Source: Heterostelium multicystogenum
Lineage: Eukaryota; Evosea; Eumycetozoa; Acytosteliales; Acytosteliaceae
Reading direction: 5' to 3'
DNA length: 64,000 bases
Assembly (NCBI GenBank): GCA_003667245.1
Contig: RCNN01000103.1
Coordinates: 30,308 to 94,307, forward strand
Shown: piece by piece, positions 23,401-36,440 of the stretch
Layout of the letters: each line of letters begins with the position of its first letter
Position numbering within the stretch: position 1 is the first letter of the stretch
Made by a program: the position numbers and the translations under genes
The notes under the pieces: generated by a model
Told to the model about the DNA's origin: nothing
What the model saw: only the letters and a program-made list of their open reading frames with translations
Database searches by the model: none

Positions 23401-26400
23401 CAAGCTTATGATTGATACCAAGACCTACTGGAGAATTGACAATAAGAGTAGTTGGATTATTGGTGTTGGCATAAACTACATCGGCAGATGTGTTATTTAA
23501 TGTAAACATTGATAGGGTTGGCTTGATTAACGAGTCTCTGTGGTTGGAGATAGGAACCAGTGATGGTGGCTCTTCCACCAGCAGTTGAGGTTGGTGTAAC
23601 ACTTGTTAAAATTGGATAGAGTTTAAGCATTATTGTCTCTGATTGCTTGCGATTTCCAACATTATACACAGAAACCAAATTATTCTTGTAGAGTGGACCA
23701 GCTTGGAAGGTGATCATATCATCTTGGAGAGTTAGGAATGGGATAGAGGTGGATCCAAGCATTACATTGATGGCAGTGTTGTTGAAACCAAAGAGTTTGC
23801 CTCTGAGAGTAACAAAGTTAGTCTTTGTGACCTCTACCGATGTTAAGAGTGGAGCACCGTATGTGAAGAGAACTGTTGTAGTTTGCTGGTCAATTGAAAG
23901 TTTTAGGGGAATATCAGTTCCATTTCCTGGTGGCATATCACATGCTATCATAGTTAGTTTGGCGACGGTGTTTGGTGGAAGCTGTCTAATATTATCACAG
24001 GTTGTTCCATCTGGGAAAAGCAGTGTTGGTGTTGTCGAGGAATTGTCCATTCTCATAGTATTTAGGAAATTTCCAGAGAGTGTAACTACTCCACCTACGT
24101 AGTCGCATGAAGAGATTGATGTCACACTTGGTCTGAGGGCGTATTCGATTGAGTTTGATTCTTGCTCATAGATCGATACTGTGAGTAAACCATTTACTGC
24201 ATCCCAAGGAATAATAGATTCAAACTGGGTATGCCAAACCTTGTACAATCCAATGGTGGGATTAGTACCATAGAGTCCAGAGTACTTGGCAAACACTCTC
24301 GATGTTGGCCATTCACCGAAATTAGATCCATTGACTCTGATCTTGGTATTCTCAATCTGAAGGTAATCCTCAATGGCTGGAGATTGGTATTTTACTTTAA
24401 CAAGATTGGAAATCTTTCGATAATTTCTGAGGTACACTCTGTCATTGACACCAGCAGATTTAATCGACATGAAAACGACATGGGTAAATGATATTTCCTG
24501 GAATGCGACAGCAGTGCCACCATCATAAGCTACCAGTCCAATATTATTTCCTCGGTTGTCCTTCCATCCAAAGTGTTTTCCAGTCAAAAGTGATCAGTCC
24601 ACCAGATGTTGGCACATCACTCTTAATATCAGTGATATTTGGAATCGTATATATTTCAATGTTGTTTGATTGCAGACCATCGACAGATACATTTTGGAAT
24701 CCATCTACCATATCTTCAGGAGCTTGGAAATATGAATATTGGTAAACTGAATCTCCCCAAACATTCCAGGCACTAACCAGTGTTGTATCTGTTGGGTAGC
24801 CAGTGGAAGCCATCAATGTGATAAGTCCCGGCTCAGTACCAAGGTTAGTTCCACGAATGACAAGAGTATCGTTCATTGGATAGAAGACAAAGCCATAGAT
24901 CTGAGGAGAAATGTAACTAAAGTCTGCGGTTATTGTGATATTGGAACCAATATTAACTTTTAGATCGTAAACTCCAGTTCCGTTGAATACTTGACAGGTT
25001 ATCAGTGTGTTAATCAAACGGATAGTTGGGTTGCTACATAATCTTCCACCGATGGTAACATTAAAGGGCATCTGCACACCATTGCTATCCATGGTGTTGA
25101 AGAAAAGACCATTGATGGAGACAAGGGCCACCAAAAACGGTTACTTTTGATACTTTCTCAATGTAGGGTGTCAAGTTCAACACGAGTTGATTCGAAGCCT
25201 GATCATCTACGTTCAACTTGATGTAGCCGTTTTGAGTACTTGTTGGGATTGTTACGATAGCCGATGCTTGATTCGATGACACACTGCTGGCAGTATAGAT
25301 TAGACCATTGATTTCTACTTTAATCTTTGAAGCATCTGGACCAAAGTTTTTTACCATAGACTGTCAAAGATGTTTTGTATTGACTGTAGCCAGTTAAGGT
25401 TGGTGCAGGGAATGAAAGGTATAAGAAGTTAGAATACTTTCCATCGATGTTGACAATAAGGGCAGTTGATTTTCCAGAAGCAGGAGGTGATAAGCATGTG
25501 ATATAAGTGTAGTTAACGTCATAGTGGAACATTGGATTGGAACACTGTCTGCCTCCAATAGTAACTGTTGTTGAGGTTTGACTGTTATCAGTACGATATC
25601 TTGTCAAATAAATACCAGTGATATTTATCTGTTGACTGTCTGTTGATAGCATTATTTGTGGAGTTACTGATATCAATAATGGTTGGAAAACATAGGCGAA
25701 TCTTGAAGATAATCCACCAACAGATACTGTTACATAACCATTTTGAGAATATACAGGGATGGTCGCTACCAATAGTTGCAAAGGTTCGGTGAGATACAAC
25801 TCTGGTGTAATATTGAATGGAACGAAGATAGATGGCGCTACATTGCTAGTACCAAAGCTTGTACCGTAGATTGAGATTGTATTTTGTTGTGTAACGATGG
25901 ATTGGATTTGTGGTGGAAGGTATGAGAAGGATCCGTTGATCATGGTAGAGCCAGCCTTAAGATAGAGAATATGATTAGCTCCTACTCCAGGTGGAATAAT
26001 GCATGAAAGAATGTAACCATCTAGGAGAATGATTGTATTGGAACACTTGTTATCTGGTGTATCTAGGTAAATGTCAATGAGATTTGTATCATTACCAAAA
26101 CTAAATCCATGGATTGTAACTAGACCTCCCAGTGTGGTCGTAGGAGTAATACTCACAATGGTGGGAGGTTTGTAGGTAACGGTCAGACCAGAGAAAACTA
26201 GTTTTTCAATCTTGATGGTGAGGTTCAATGTTTGGTTGATACCAGGCGGAATAGGGATACCAAGATTCATAGTATCAATCACTGTGATAGAGGAATTTTG
26301 GAGGACGTTGTTTAAATAGTACGAACGCTTTGTATATTTGAATCCAACTGATCCAGATAACAAAGGGACAATAACCATACCACCATTGGCATCAATCAAG

Positions 26401-28266
26401 AAATCTTGTGGTGGAATAACAGGTGTATCACCGAATTGCATGTAGATACCTCCAGTTGGAACTGCTGTACCGGACTTAAAGACATCGGGTCCACCATTAT
26501 ACATAGTGGTTGCGTCAATATTAACTCCACCGGCGAATGTAGAGGTCACACAGAAAATAGATATACAAGCTAAGTTGTCTACTGCCAGAGTCCTATCACG
26601 TGGACCGCCAACATTATTGATGACTGCATCACCACTTCCGTTTCCAATCAGACTAAAAATACAATGTTTAATGGCGATGTAGCAGCATTCCATGGGTATA
26701 CTTTTCTGATCAAATTCATCTGGCTAAGAGAGTCGAATATTCCTAAATATGGTTTGTTTCCATCGACTGAGTAGGTCTTTTGTAATATGGCCATAGTTGT
26801 TAAAGCATCCGCATAAGCTGAGGGTGCAAAAGTGATTTTGTGCATCTTTACAAACTCTGGGTCATCTGGATAGAAACAATAATTAATTAATGGAACAAAA
26901 TGGAAAAGCAACTATTGTTTGTATGGATACTTACAGAAATTAATTCTGTAATTAGTGATTAAGCTTGAGGTTCCTACTTTGATATTGATTGGGAGGAGGG
27001 GTCCCGTATCAATAAGGACTCCCAATCGACAGGAAATTACTCTGTGTGGTTCAATCATCAATACATAGGTACATGGATTGCTATTTAAACCATTTGAAAC
27101 CGTAATTAAAGAATGGTCACTTCCAAAGTTATCTCCAACTATAACATTTAATGATTAGAAGGATTGAAATATACTATCTAAAAACTATTGCTACTTACCA
27201 ATTGTTAAAAGATCGTTTATTTGGAAGACTGGGTACACTGAATATACTACCGGTGCTATATTTAAAAAATGGTAAGTTAAAAGACTATTATTAAAATTGA
27301 TGAAGAAGTATATTACCTTGATATTTATAATTGGAAAGGTTGAAAGTTGTAAATCCATCACTGAATATTACATCATAGATAACATTACCAACCATTGGTG
27401 GGATCTGAACAGTGACTTCTTTATAGTGATTGTCTCTCGATATAATTGGGCAATCAATTTCTAGCATTCCATTGTTTGGTTTAATTTTGATAGTTAACAT
27501 ATCAATGACAAATTTATCAAGATACTAGAAAAAAGTTAGTGATATGACCGCCTATTAATCCATGGACTACAGATGCTTACTTTTGCCACAGTTATATCAC
27601 CTCTGGTAGTTACAGGAGGAATATACGGATCGAAAGCTGAATATTCAACTAAATAGACAGCGGTGGTTGTGGGTGGCATATAATAATTGGTTTTTAAAGT
27701 ATTAACTTTGGGATTGACGTATAAATAATCAACAATTGGAGATTCACCTGGCAAGTATAATTGAAATCCAGAAAAATACATTGATTGTCCTGAGGAACTA
27801 ACATAAAAGGTTTGGTTTATCTCAGGACCAGAGATGAAAACCCAATTATCTGGATTATTGTCATCTCTGCTTCCACTCAAAATATATGCATTGGCAGAAG
27901 GCGCTTGACTCAGATAACTATTTGTAATGAAATTTAGCTCCTCTGTTGAGGTAACAGTTGCCAAATATCTAAAAACAATGAATTAATAGGTTGTTTTAAT
28001 AGTAAATACACATTTTTAGATATCTACGGTTTGCATCCTACACAATTTGCTGGAATTCCTTCTACGCTGATTGCAGCTAAAACCTGTCCAATTGAAGTGG
28101 GAGAAAAAGTTGGTACCCACATTCCATAGAAATGGAAATTGGCGCCAGGACCACTACTAAAATAAGCAATATTGGAAACACCAGCTTCTCCTTTTGTCAA
28201 CAGAAGCGAAAATATAAATAATACAAGGAGCAAATGAAAATAACTAAGCTTTGTTAGTTTCTCCAT
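20415..28266 (-). CDS. Giant C-type lectin-like / IPT-TIG / EGF surface receptor, about 2500 residues
   Basis: Minus-strand exons: 28266-28028, 27968-27581, 27524-27317, 27255-27199, 27138-26935, then one long exon 26865-20415. A signal peptide (LLLVLFIFSLLLTKGEAG) is followed by a lectin-like domain (YLATVTSTEELNFI, WVFISGPEINQTFYV). Many TIG repeats follow with the recurring signature GGxxTIxGxxF, then an EGF module (CSNQGVCFNGLCSCNIGFAG), a ComC-supersandwich-like domain, a Thr/Gly-rich spacer, a second EGF (CNGNGYCNATLLRCVCNNGF) and a second supersandwich-like domain. It closes with a TM helix (IAGIVIGVAAFVGIVGAIAV) and a basic tail. Surplus-base frame breaks at about 25340, 25110, 24565, 23545, 21850 and 21125 each restore conserved TIG sequence when one base is dropped. 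Role by family: cell-cell adhesion or recognition at the plasma membrane. Same architecture as the convergent neighbour but with duplicated modules. Confidence 0.85.
21547..21790 (-). repeat. Thr/Gly/Ser low-complexity spacer
   Basis: About 80 codons of TTTGTTTTGTTTT type between two EGF/supersandwich blocks of the giant receptor, built from repeats close to gtagttgttccagtagt on the plus strand. It is probably an extended, O-glycosylated stalk and is absent from the paralogue. Confidence 0.8.
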
Positions 28267-29638
28267 CTTTCAAAATGTATTATATATTTAATTGTAATAA
28301 TAATAATAAAACAACATAAGATGTATAATGAATAAAGTGAAGTTATTAACAATAAAGTAGAATACAATATAAGAGAAAATGGAAAAATAAAAGCTCCAAA
28401 AATAAATAATTAAATATTATCAATGAACAAACTTAAAAATAAAGTTGTAGTAGACCTCCAAGTCAGGGAGCAAAGATCTATAAGTAAAATAAAATAAAAA
28501 GAAAAAAACAAAACAGAAAATAAGATATTTCCGAATGTAGCACTAGTGCTACATAACAACATCAGTCAGTTACACACAACTAAAGTTATGTGTTGGTTAG
28601 ATTTGGTATTCATCTGAGCCGCCACAGGAATGAGTAATAACAATCGTAAACGGAGTGCTTCGAATATCTAGATTCAGTTGGTAGAGGCAGGTGAAATATT
28701 TTTTCCCTAAAAATCTTTGGATTTTTTGTCAAATACACACATTTTAAATAGATCGATCTGGGTTTGTCAAATGAGCAAAACTATGAGTTTTTCCAAACTT
28801 TTGACAGGCAGATAAAGTTTAGTTGGCATGCTTTTCGATGATTCGTTTTTGGGAAAACTTCTTTTGATCTGAGATCCTAGCGTACAAAAATATTGATGAT
28901 TGTTAAAATCTAAAAATTATTTGGAATATTGATTCTTGAACCATTATTATTGATATTAATTAATATTGACACTATTGTTTGTCATTTGCATTGTGAGGAG
29001 ATTCTGGATTAAAGACCAATGGTTGGTTCTTCATTGATATGATTTGAATGCCAAAATATCATTGTTGATTTAAATATACTCTTTTTTGAAATGTGGTTAT
29101 ATTGATCTCATCATACGTGTCCAGGTTGGGTTTTTAAAATATACTTTGAATGATCATTCATCTTAATCTTACTACTCATTTCACTACTGGACTACTATAT
29201 TTGATTTTTTTACCAGTAATGTTTTACTATCCTAAAAATACATCATCTGACTTTAACATGGTGTTTATTTAGCACCAAACATGTTCAATGGGTTTGACTT
29301 TGTGCAAACTTTCAATAAAGATATGATGATAATTGAAAGTAAACCACTGGTTTAAATTTAATTGTCATACTTAGTTTGTGGAAAGAATCAACACTTAAAT
29401 ATCTTCTCTAGTTTTGTGTTGGTTTAGATTTGTTTGTGTCATCGAAGTGCTCCATTATTTGATATCACTATATATAAGTAATAAACAACTTAAATAATAA
29501 TAGAGGGACTTCACTAGTTATCTTTTGATCAAAATCCAAAATAGAAAATTGTTTTTTTTCAGTTTGTTGTTAGTCTTGTGAGTGGAATTTTGTTTTACAA
29601 AATACAATCAGTTATGCTTATATTCATTGGAGGAGGTG
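28267..29638. other. Intergenic, no gene seen
   Basis: 1.4 kb spacer between the giant receptor and the eEF1B-like gene. The only distinct structure I see is the 20-bp palindrome at 28535-28554. Confidence 0.4.
28535..28554. promoter_or_regulatory. Perfect 20-bp palindrome
   Basis: atgtagcactagtgctacat is its own reverse complement, 269 bp upstream of the giant receptor start and directly next to the 12-mer agatatttccga (28523-28534) found also upstream of the paralogue. It could be a dimeric factor site; no factor is assigned. Confidence 0.4.
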
Positions 29639-29956
29639 ATGGAAGAGGACCCATTCCTAAAAAGGTGGAGTGAAACTAGCAAACAAGACTATGAATCACC
29701 TAAAACCTTGCTGACTATAGATGTTTATCCGCTGGAACAAACAACAGACATGGAGGAGATGGAGAAATGTGTTAGATCAATACAACTCGACGGCTTGATT
29801 TGGTGCAATTCAAAGACGATATCTTTCGGATTCGGATTAAATAAGCTCACTATTCAGTGCATAATACACAATAATCCACAAGATATAATTCAACTTATTG
29901 AATTAATCGAACAATTCGAAGATTTTATTATGAATGCAAATATTACAGACGATTGA
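29639..29956 (+). CDS. Stand-alone eEF1B GEF-domain protein
   Basis: ATG at 29639 (the frame is open upstream only to 29582, with no earlier ATG), 105 residues. KTLLTIDVYPLEQTTDMEEM, then EKCVRSIQLDGLIWCNSKTI, then FGFGLNKLTIQCIIHNNP and FEDFI match the EF-1 guanine-nucleotide-exchange domain in order and spacing. The canonical forms are DVKPWDDETDM, VRSIQADGLVWG, GYGIKKLQIQCVVEDDKV and FEDYVQSMD. In eEF1B alpha/beta this domain catalyses GDP release from eEF1A. Here the GST-like and central acidic regions are missing, WG is changed to WC, and the ending is shifted. It may be a divergent paralogue, or the last exon of a longer gene: a T-rich run ending cag just upstream (29560) would be a plausible acceptor. 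Confidence 0.75.
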   Translation: MEEDPFLKRWSETSKQDYESPKTLLTIDVYPLEQTTDMEEMEKCVRSIQLDGLIWCNSKTISFGFGLNKLTIQCIIHNNPQDIIQLIELIEQFEDFIMNANITDD

Positions 29957-30144
29957 CGACCTTTGCCTCGTCAATTAATGAGCCAGATTTAGATTTTATC
30001 TTTTTTTGTCCTTGGCTTGGCTACCAAGTACAACCAGGGACCATCCCATACAACTTGTAAATAAATATACTATACTTCTTAACACTTTCACATCATCACA
30101 ATCTTGATCATTTATACTTATTCCTCTATAGTTATACAGTTAAA

Positions 30145-31733
30145 ATGTCATCTTGTAATAATAATAATAACAATAGTAGTAGTAATTGTAGTAACAACAA
30201 TGAAAATCATGTATTTGTTAGATTATCTTTTATCATTCTACAGAATATTATCGAACAACTAGACAACAACATCGACAGACTTTGTTTTTCATTGGTCTGC
30301 AAGAGATGGTATGATAAAAGAGATCGCTATTTACATTTACCATCTCGATCAACAGTTGATATCGGAAGAGGCTGTACAAATCCTGTTATTTATCTCAAGA
30401 CTTTTGAAAAGCAAATTGCTGTCCTAGCAAAGCCAGAGGTACCCAAAATAACCAGAATCATTGGCTACGAAAATAACATGCAGAGATACTCTGCAATCAT
30501 CGCTCCCAATGAAAAGCCTATTTTTAAAGGTATCTATCTATCTATCTATCTTTTCATGCATATACAATCAACTTTACTAATCATAATAATAATAATATCG
30601 ATGTAGCTGAATTAAATAGCTTGAGTCAAGAGGATATGAAAGACATCGATGAAATGATATTACAATTCTCTGTGGATCAGCCAATTTCCAATATACCAGG
30701 AATATCCCAGTTGAAAAGATTAACGATAAGAAAATCTATGACAATCAACGAAACTCTACCAGATAGTCTGAAGCACTTTATGGTTAGCTTTCAAGATCCC
30801 ATTGGCTTCGGTCCCAATAGCAAACTGTCACAGTATCTAACTGATCTGACTCTGATCAGATGTGACCAAAAGTTTGAAAAAGGATTCTTCCCCTCAACTC
30901 TCAAGAGTTTACTACTAGGACCAAACTATAACCAACAATTCGACAAAGGTGTGCTTCCTCATGGTTTAAAAAGTTTCTCTATTAGCAATAGCTCCTATGC
31001 ACATCCAATTGTAAGAGGAGTACTACCAACTACTTTGGAAAAACTGTCACTTGAATCTTACAAAGGTACCCTTATATTCTACGATGCACTCAACGATACA
31101 CAGGATCAAGCCGATGATATCAATAACACTTTGATCCCCTCCAACATCGAGTCTCTTGAAATTGGAACACCCAATGGATTAAAAGACACTGTCTTTACCT
31201 ACAAACTACCTGATGGTCTCAAAGCTTTGGGATTTTCTTTCAACTTTGTACAATCTATCCAGACTAACAATATGTCTGAGACTGTTCTACCAAACTCACT
31301 TCAAACTCTCAAGTTGTATGATACTTTCCCATTCGATGTTTTCCCTTCTGGCATAAAGCACTTGAATCTATCAAACTTAAGGATAGAAGCAACTCAGCAA
31401 CTCAGAAATCTACCAACTACCCTTGAAACTTTGAAGATATCGAATATCGATGACTCCATTCCTTTTGATTGGATTTCAGCCAGCATCAGATCGCTTTCAA
31501 TTCCATTCGACTACTTGGCAAACCATAATATTTCAAATGAAAATCTGCCAGAATCATTGTCAGAAATCATTCTCACATACAACAATAGATCTGGAATATT
31601 CACACTACGTCGTCTTGATACAGAGAATTTCTTGTTCCTCTCAATCAATAATGCTGGAGCAGTCGTCAATATCACCAATATGACAAGTTTTCTTAACCAT
31701 ATAAATAAGACAATGCCCATTCATCTTTGTTAA
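30145..31733 (+). CDS. F-box / FNIP-repeat protein
   Basis: Exons 30145-30529 and 30607-31733 give 503 residues, frame-clean. After an Asn/Ser tract, residues about 27-70 (FIILQNIIEQLDNNIDRLCF, SLVCKRWYDKR) match an F-box. The second exon carries degenerate FNIP/IP22-type leucine-rich repeats with recurring LPxxLKxLxLxxxFNxxI elements such as GVLPHGLKSFSIS, GVLPTTLEKLSLES, LPDGLKALGFSFNFVQSIQ and LPNSLQTLKLYDTFPFDVFP. This family is strongly expanded in dictyostelids. F-box proteins are substrate receptors of SCF ubiquitin ligases; the SKP1 gene lies 8 kb downstream in this window, though that linkage is probably chance. Confidence 0.85.
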
Positions 31734-31761
31734 AGAATTAAAACGTTGACAATAAATACAT

Positions 31762-34700
31762 TTATTTTAAACCTAAATCGTCTGCTGCTTGCAAAAGTGA
31801 TTCCAATTCAAAGAATAACTATAATTTGAAATTATGATATACAATAAAAAATAATAATATATTAATTAGTCCTATCTATGTGATGGCCATTCCTCTATAT
31901 ACTTACACTATTAGTCCATTTTTCATTTGAAATAAAATGGTCCAATACATCGGGTACCGACATCTCTTGGTTGGCATGTTGATACTTTCGTACCTGTTTC
32001 TTGATCGTGTTGTAAAGATTCAGTGGATAGTGATGGAGTGTGTGGAACAATGATGATCTCTTAAAGCAATGGGTTCCAAGATGATAGATTTTCTGCTTTG
32101 GTTCTGTCAGGTTTATTTGTAGCTTTTCTGGTCTCTGTTACCAATAAATAATATTAGTGGTTCTGACTAAATGTTTAATATAATCACGATGACTTACACA
32201 AAAATATCCTTTCCAAAAGTCACCAACCTCATATGATTGACCGGAGAGTATAATCTTGACTGTTACAGAGTGAGTTGATCTCTTGCATGATTCACATCTT
32301 GGAACTGCAAAGTCCTCATGACTGACTGATATATATTGTGGTCGATATTGCAGGTTGTCAAAGAAATCAGTTTGCCAAACACTACTTCGAACCAAAATAT
32401 CCTTTCTTCCAACTACTGTTGTTTCTATCTTTTGTATAGCGTCCAAGAAATAACTATCTAAATTGATTGAAAGGGCTATATTAATACCTAATCACATTAA
32501 CTTTTCAATAAATATTACTTACCATTGCTTTCAAAAACTGAGCTCATAAAATCCTTATCCAATACACAACTGATGATATATTGCAGGAGGATATCGAATG
32601 ATTCCTTGGTCGTAAATCTCTTGGAGAATCTATGTTGAACTTGTTCTTTGATGCTGTCAGGTGTCATTTTTTGATCCATAGATCTATAAAAGTTCAAATC
32701 AACTTCCTCATCGTCCTCTTCCTCTTCTTCTTCGTCATCTTCCTCATTGGCTTGCTCCTTTTCATCATTCTCTGGAACTGGCTCGATATCATTATCTTTT
32801 GGTCCACTAGATTGCGATTGTTGACATAACTGGCTAACTGTTTGGTTGAGATATTTATCAAGATATGATTGGTTTGCCTGCATGTCTTCTTCTTCATTAT
32901 CCAAAAGATCTATGTCCACTGGTGCTTTTTACTTGGTCTACTAGATTGGCTCTCATTGTCAGTCTTATATTGTGATACAAATTTCTTTTCCATAAGCTTT
33001 CTCTTTCTCTTAACTTTGAATTCTTTTTCGTCCTTCTCCTCCTCTTCTTCCTCTTCATTTTCACTAGCAGATGCTTCATCGTCTTTCACAACAAAGTCGT
33101 CATACTCGTAATCGCCATCTTCATCATCACTCAGAATATTATCTACGAAATATCCGCTCGATCCATGTTGACTAAGGTGCAGTTTCTTTTTGGACGGAGA
33201 GATATTAATCGTAGACTGTGTCTTTGGTACAACCTCACCGCTCGGCAATACAAAAGTTAGCTCGTTTACTCTCTTGAAATACTGTTCCTCGGATAAACCC
33301 TTGGTAGCGACATTCGAAGCACCTGCAGATTTATCCTGTTTGGCTTTATCCTTTACTTTCTTTTCTTTTTGAATAAAGAAAGTATCGCTGTCAACATCAA
33401 ATATCTGGGGAACGAAATGAGAACTCGTTGGTGATGGTTTTTGATACTCCTCCAACTGCTTTTGCAATGGTGACTTGTCAGTTTTATCAAAGAAGCTAAG
33501 TATCTTGGTTTGGTTGCGGTTTGCCTTTTGCTCGCGTGCAATTTGTCTGATTGCGTCGTCCATAATTTGAGTTGATATTGAGGGACTCTCAAACTTGAGG
33601 GTGGCTCTCTTTGCAAAGTTCTTTTGGTTGGCAAAGCCACTCATCTCCCATTTGAGAATAGAGTTCTTGATCTGCTCTTTTTCTTCGTCAGTTACTTTTA
33701 CATTTAGATTGACAATTCTCTCGTTTGGTTTACTTTGGAAGGATTTTGCATTCCAAGATGAAAGATCAGTGTTTTGATTGACTCTGTAATTTCGATTGCT
33801 CCTTGTTGTACTGTTGACAGTATCACTGCTATTAGGCGATGCGACAGGAGGTGGCAAACTGAGTGGACTACTACTATTAAAACTACTTTGATTTTCATCA
33901 ACATTCAAATTCTCTATTCCTTCACTGTGATCATCATCTAACATAACGATGTCGTTATCTATTGCATCATCTGAGACCTGAAGTAATTTTTGTTGTTTCT
34001 TTTTCTCCTTCTGCTGCTGAGTATGTTGCTTTCTATTTTCCTTAAATCTGAAATTGCATTCTTAATTCTCTTTGTTCCTCTCTCTTTAAACTTGATAGAC
34101 ATATCCAGTCCACCCAAATCTAAAGCGTCTTTCTTTCGCGCAAATATCCTCTGTTGTAATCTTTCTCAATCTCTTTCGACCCTCACTTTTAGGCGGACCA
34201 TTGTCAAGCAATAGTAAATCCTCATCAAATGCATCCAACTCTTCATCATCACTCTCGTGGTCACCTGAAGGAAACATATCGCTCTCACTTTCGTCAGTGT
34301 TGGCGCCTCCCCAGGTAGTATTGAGTTGATCAGCATCTGTCTCCACCTCCTGACTGGTCATATTGCTCGATTTTGACTTGGAGATGTTCATCACAGGTAT
34401 GAAAATATCATAATCCATGCTAGCGCTTGCTGCTGTTTGAGAAGCAGGAGGTGAAACCAATGTAATGTCGTCATAGAGTCTTCGCTTTGGACCCTTAAAG
34501 GAAAGCAATCTTTCACTATCATTTTCACAATAGTAAGCATTTCGTGGGAAGTATTCTCTTGAACGATACACTGATAAAGGCTCAATTGTACAATGTCTAA
34601 CATTTCCAAGATTAGATATCTTTCGTATGATTACTTCTTTAGTGGGGACCAAACATTGATCCAGAGAGATGTCCCTTGATTTTGAAATGGGTGGCTTTGG

Positions 34701-36002
34701 TTTTGCTTTGATACTTCCACTGCTCTCGATACTGTTATTTTTCTTGCTAATGAATCTTTTGATAACGACCAACTCAACATAGGGAATTGCATCGTCGTTC
34801 GATTGCCACAAAGCAGACACTTTGAAAATCATTGATGATCCAGAACCATGTCTGTTTGACAACAAGTCGTCAGCTTCTATTGTAAAGTCTACGTAATAGT
34901 CTATTCCATTCAGTTTGATACCACGGTAGAATGACATATCATTGATTTGAGCCACTTTGCCACCAACCCACAGACCAGACAAGTATTCGTCATCACTATT
35001 TCCCTGTATCAACTCTTGATTTATCTCTTTGTTGTCCTCTTCGTTTTCCTCTTCTTCATCCAAAGTTGGTTTGTCATGCTCTTCCTTATCCTCTTCCTGA
35101 TTGGAAATTTGTTCTTCGTCTTCATCAACAACCATATCGTCATCGTCCTCGTCTTCCTCATTTAAAATCATTCTCCCATCCTTAACAGAACGCGGTACTT
35201 CTTTCTTTTTTGTTGTGGATGTTGCTGAACTAGCTCTCTTCTTACCATTCTGCTTTTGCGACTCCTTCTTCTTGCTTTCATTGGACTTTTGATTTCTCTT
35301 ATTTACAATCGGTGATGTGTCCTCATCCTCCAGGACTATGGTTCTGCTGGATCTTTTCCTTCTCGAACTACTGGTTGAGTCCGCTCTGATAATATTCTCA
35401 TCAATTAGACCAACTATGAAATCCAAACTCTCTTTTTCTTTCTTCTTTTTAGCTGACGTCTTCTTGCTTGTCTTTTTAGTAGCCGGTTTCTTGCTCTTGC
35501 CCTTGTTCTTTTTTCTATTTACATCGTTGAGGTCGTCGCTATAATCATCACCTCCTCCTCCATCTCCACCATCGTCAGCATCATCATAATCACACTGAAG
35601 ATCATATTCTTTTAAGTTCAGAATTCTTTTTCCAGCATTACTATTTTCATTGACAACGATATTGAGTGCTTCGTATGTGTCCTCATTGTCATTGTCGTCA
35701 TTTTCTTCTGTGTTTCTACTATTGACTACACTAACAATTGGCTGTGTAGGTTGAAATCTCTGTGTCTGTGTTGGTTGATCATCTAGCAAGAAATCTATAG
35801 CTCTTAAATCAGGTTGGCTCGTGCTATTGGCCTCTTTCTCAATTGGTCTAGAAGCAGAACCAACTCCCTTATCATCATCATCACCTTTATCGTTATCGCT
35901 GAAAAAGTCGTCAATCTGGCTGTGATTCGCCGCTGAATTTAAATCATCACTATCATCATCTTGGTTATTAATATCCTTTTTTAAAATTCTCTTTAGTGTC
36001 AT
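31762..36002 (-). CDS. BAH and DUF4211 domain nuclear protein
   Basis: Exons from 36002: one long exon to 32523, then 32457-32198, 32134-31907 and 31818-31762. The first 330 residues are acidic and basic low complexity. A BAH-like region follows (SGLWVGGKVAQINDMSFYRG, YVDFTIEADDLLS, VELVVIKRFIS). The rest is poly-Glu/Asp and Lys-rich, with a coiled-coil-like stretch near 34000-34080. The C-terminal domain contains KRFTTKESFDILLQYIISCV, VPRCESCKRSTHSVTVKIIL and GQSYEVGDFWKGYFC, matching DUF4211, the domain found in PRR12 and QSER1. Frame breaks near 34090, 34045 and 32925 connect otherwise long open frames. Chromatin reading or regulation is inferred from the BAH domain and charge pattern. It could be two adjacent genes if the 34.05 kb junction is real, but open coding on both sides argues for one. 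Confidence 0.68.
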
Positions 36003-36440
36003 AACTACTACTAAACTATACTAAAAACTATATACAAATAAATAAATACAAAATAAAACTGAAAAGATTGTTAATGTTACACCATATATGTAATATACAA
36101 TTTTTAAAAGAAATAACTGTCATTTTATTTTCTTAGAAAATATGATTTTTTGCATGCGGGTTTCTTTGCTCTCCTTCTGAAAAGAAGAAGGTAACAAACG
36201 TTAATCTTTGTAATTTCTTTAATAGTTCTACTTTTGACATCTGCTAATTGGATATTCTGATAATAATAATAATGGGTTTGATTTTGAGAGGTTATTTAAC
36301 CAAACTTTGAGGTTTAATTCTCACCTCTCACATTCATTATTATCTATTGTTATTTTATATCAATATCTTATCATTCTCTCTTTTATTGGTTCCTATTCCT
36401 CGGTATATAATATAATTATACTATTGATATCTACAACTTA
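36003..36440. other. Divergent promoter region
   Basis: AT-rich spacer between the BAH/DUF4211 gene (minus) and the Crinkler gene (plus). No other feature seen. Confidence 0.4.
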
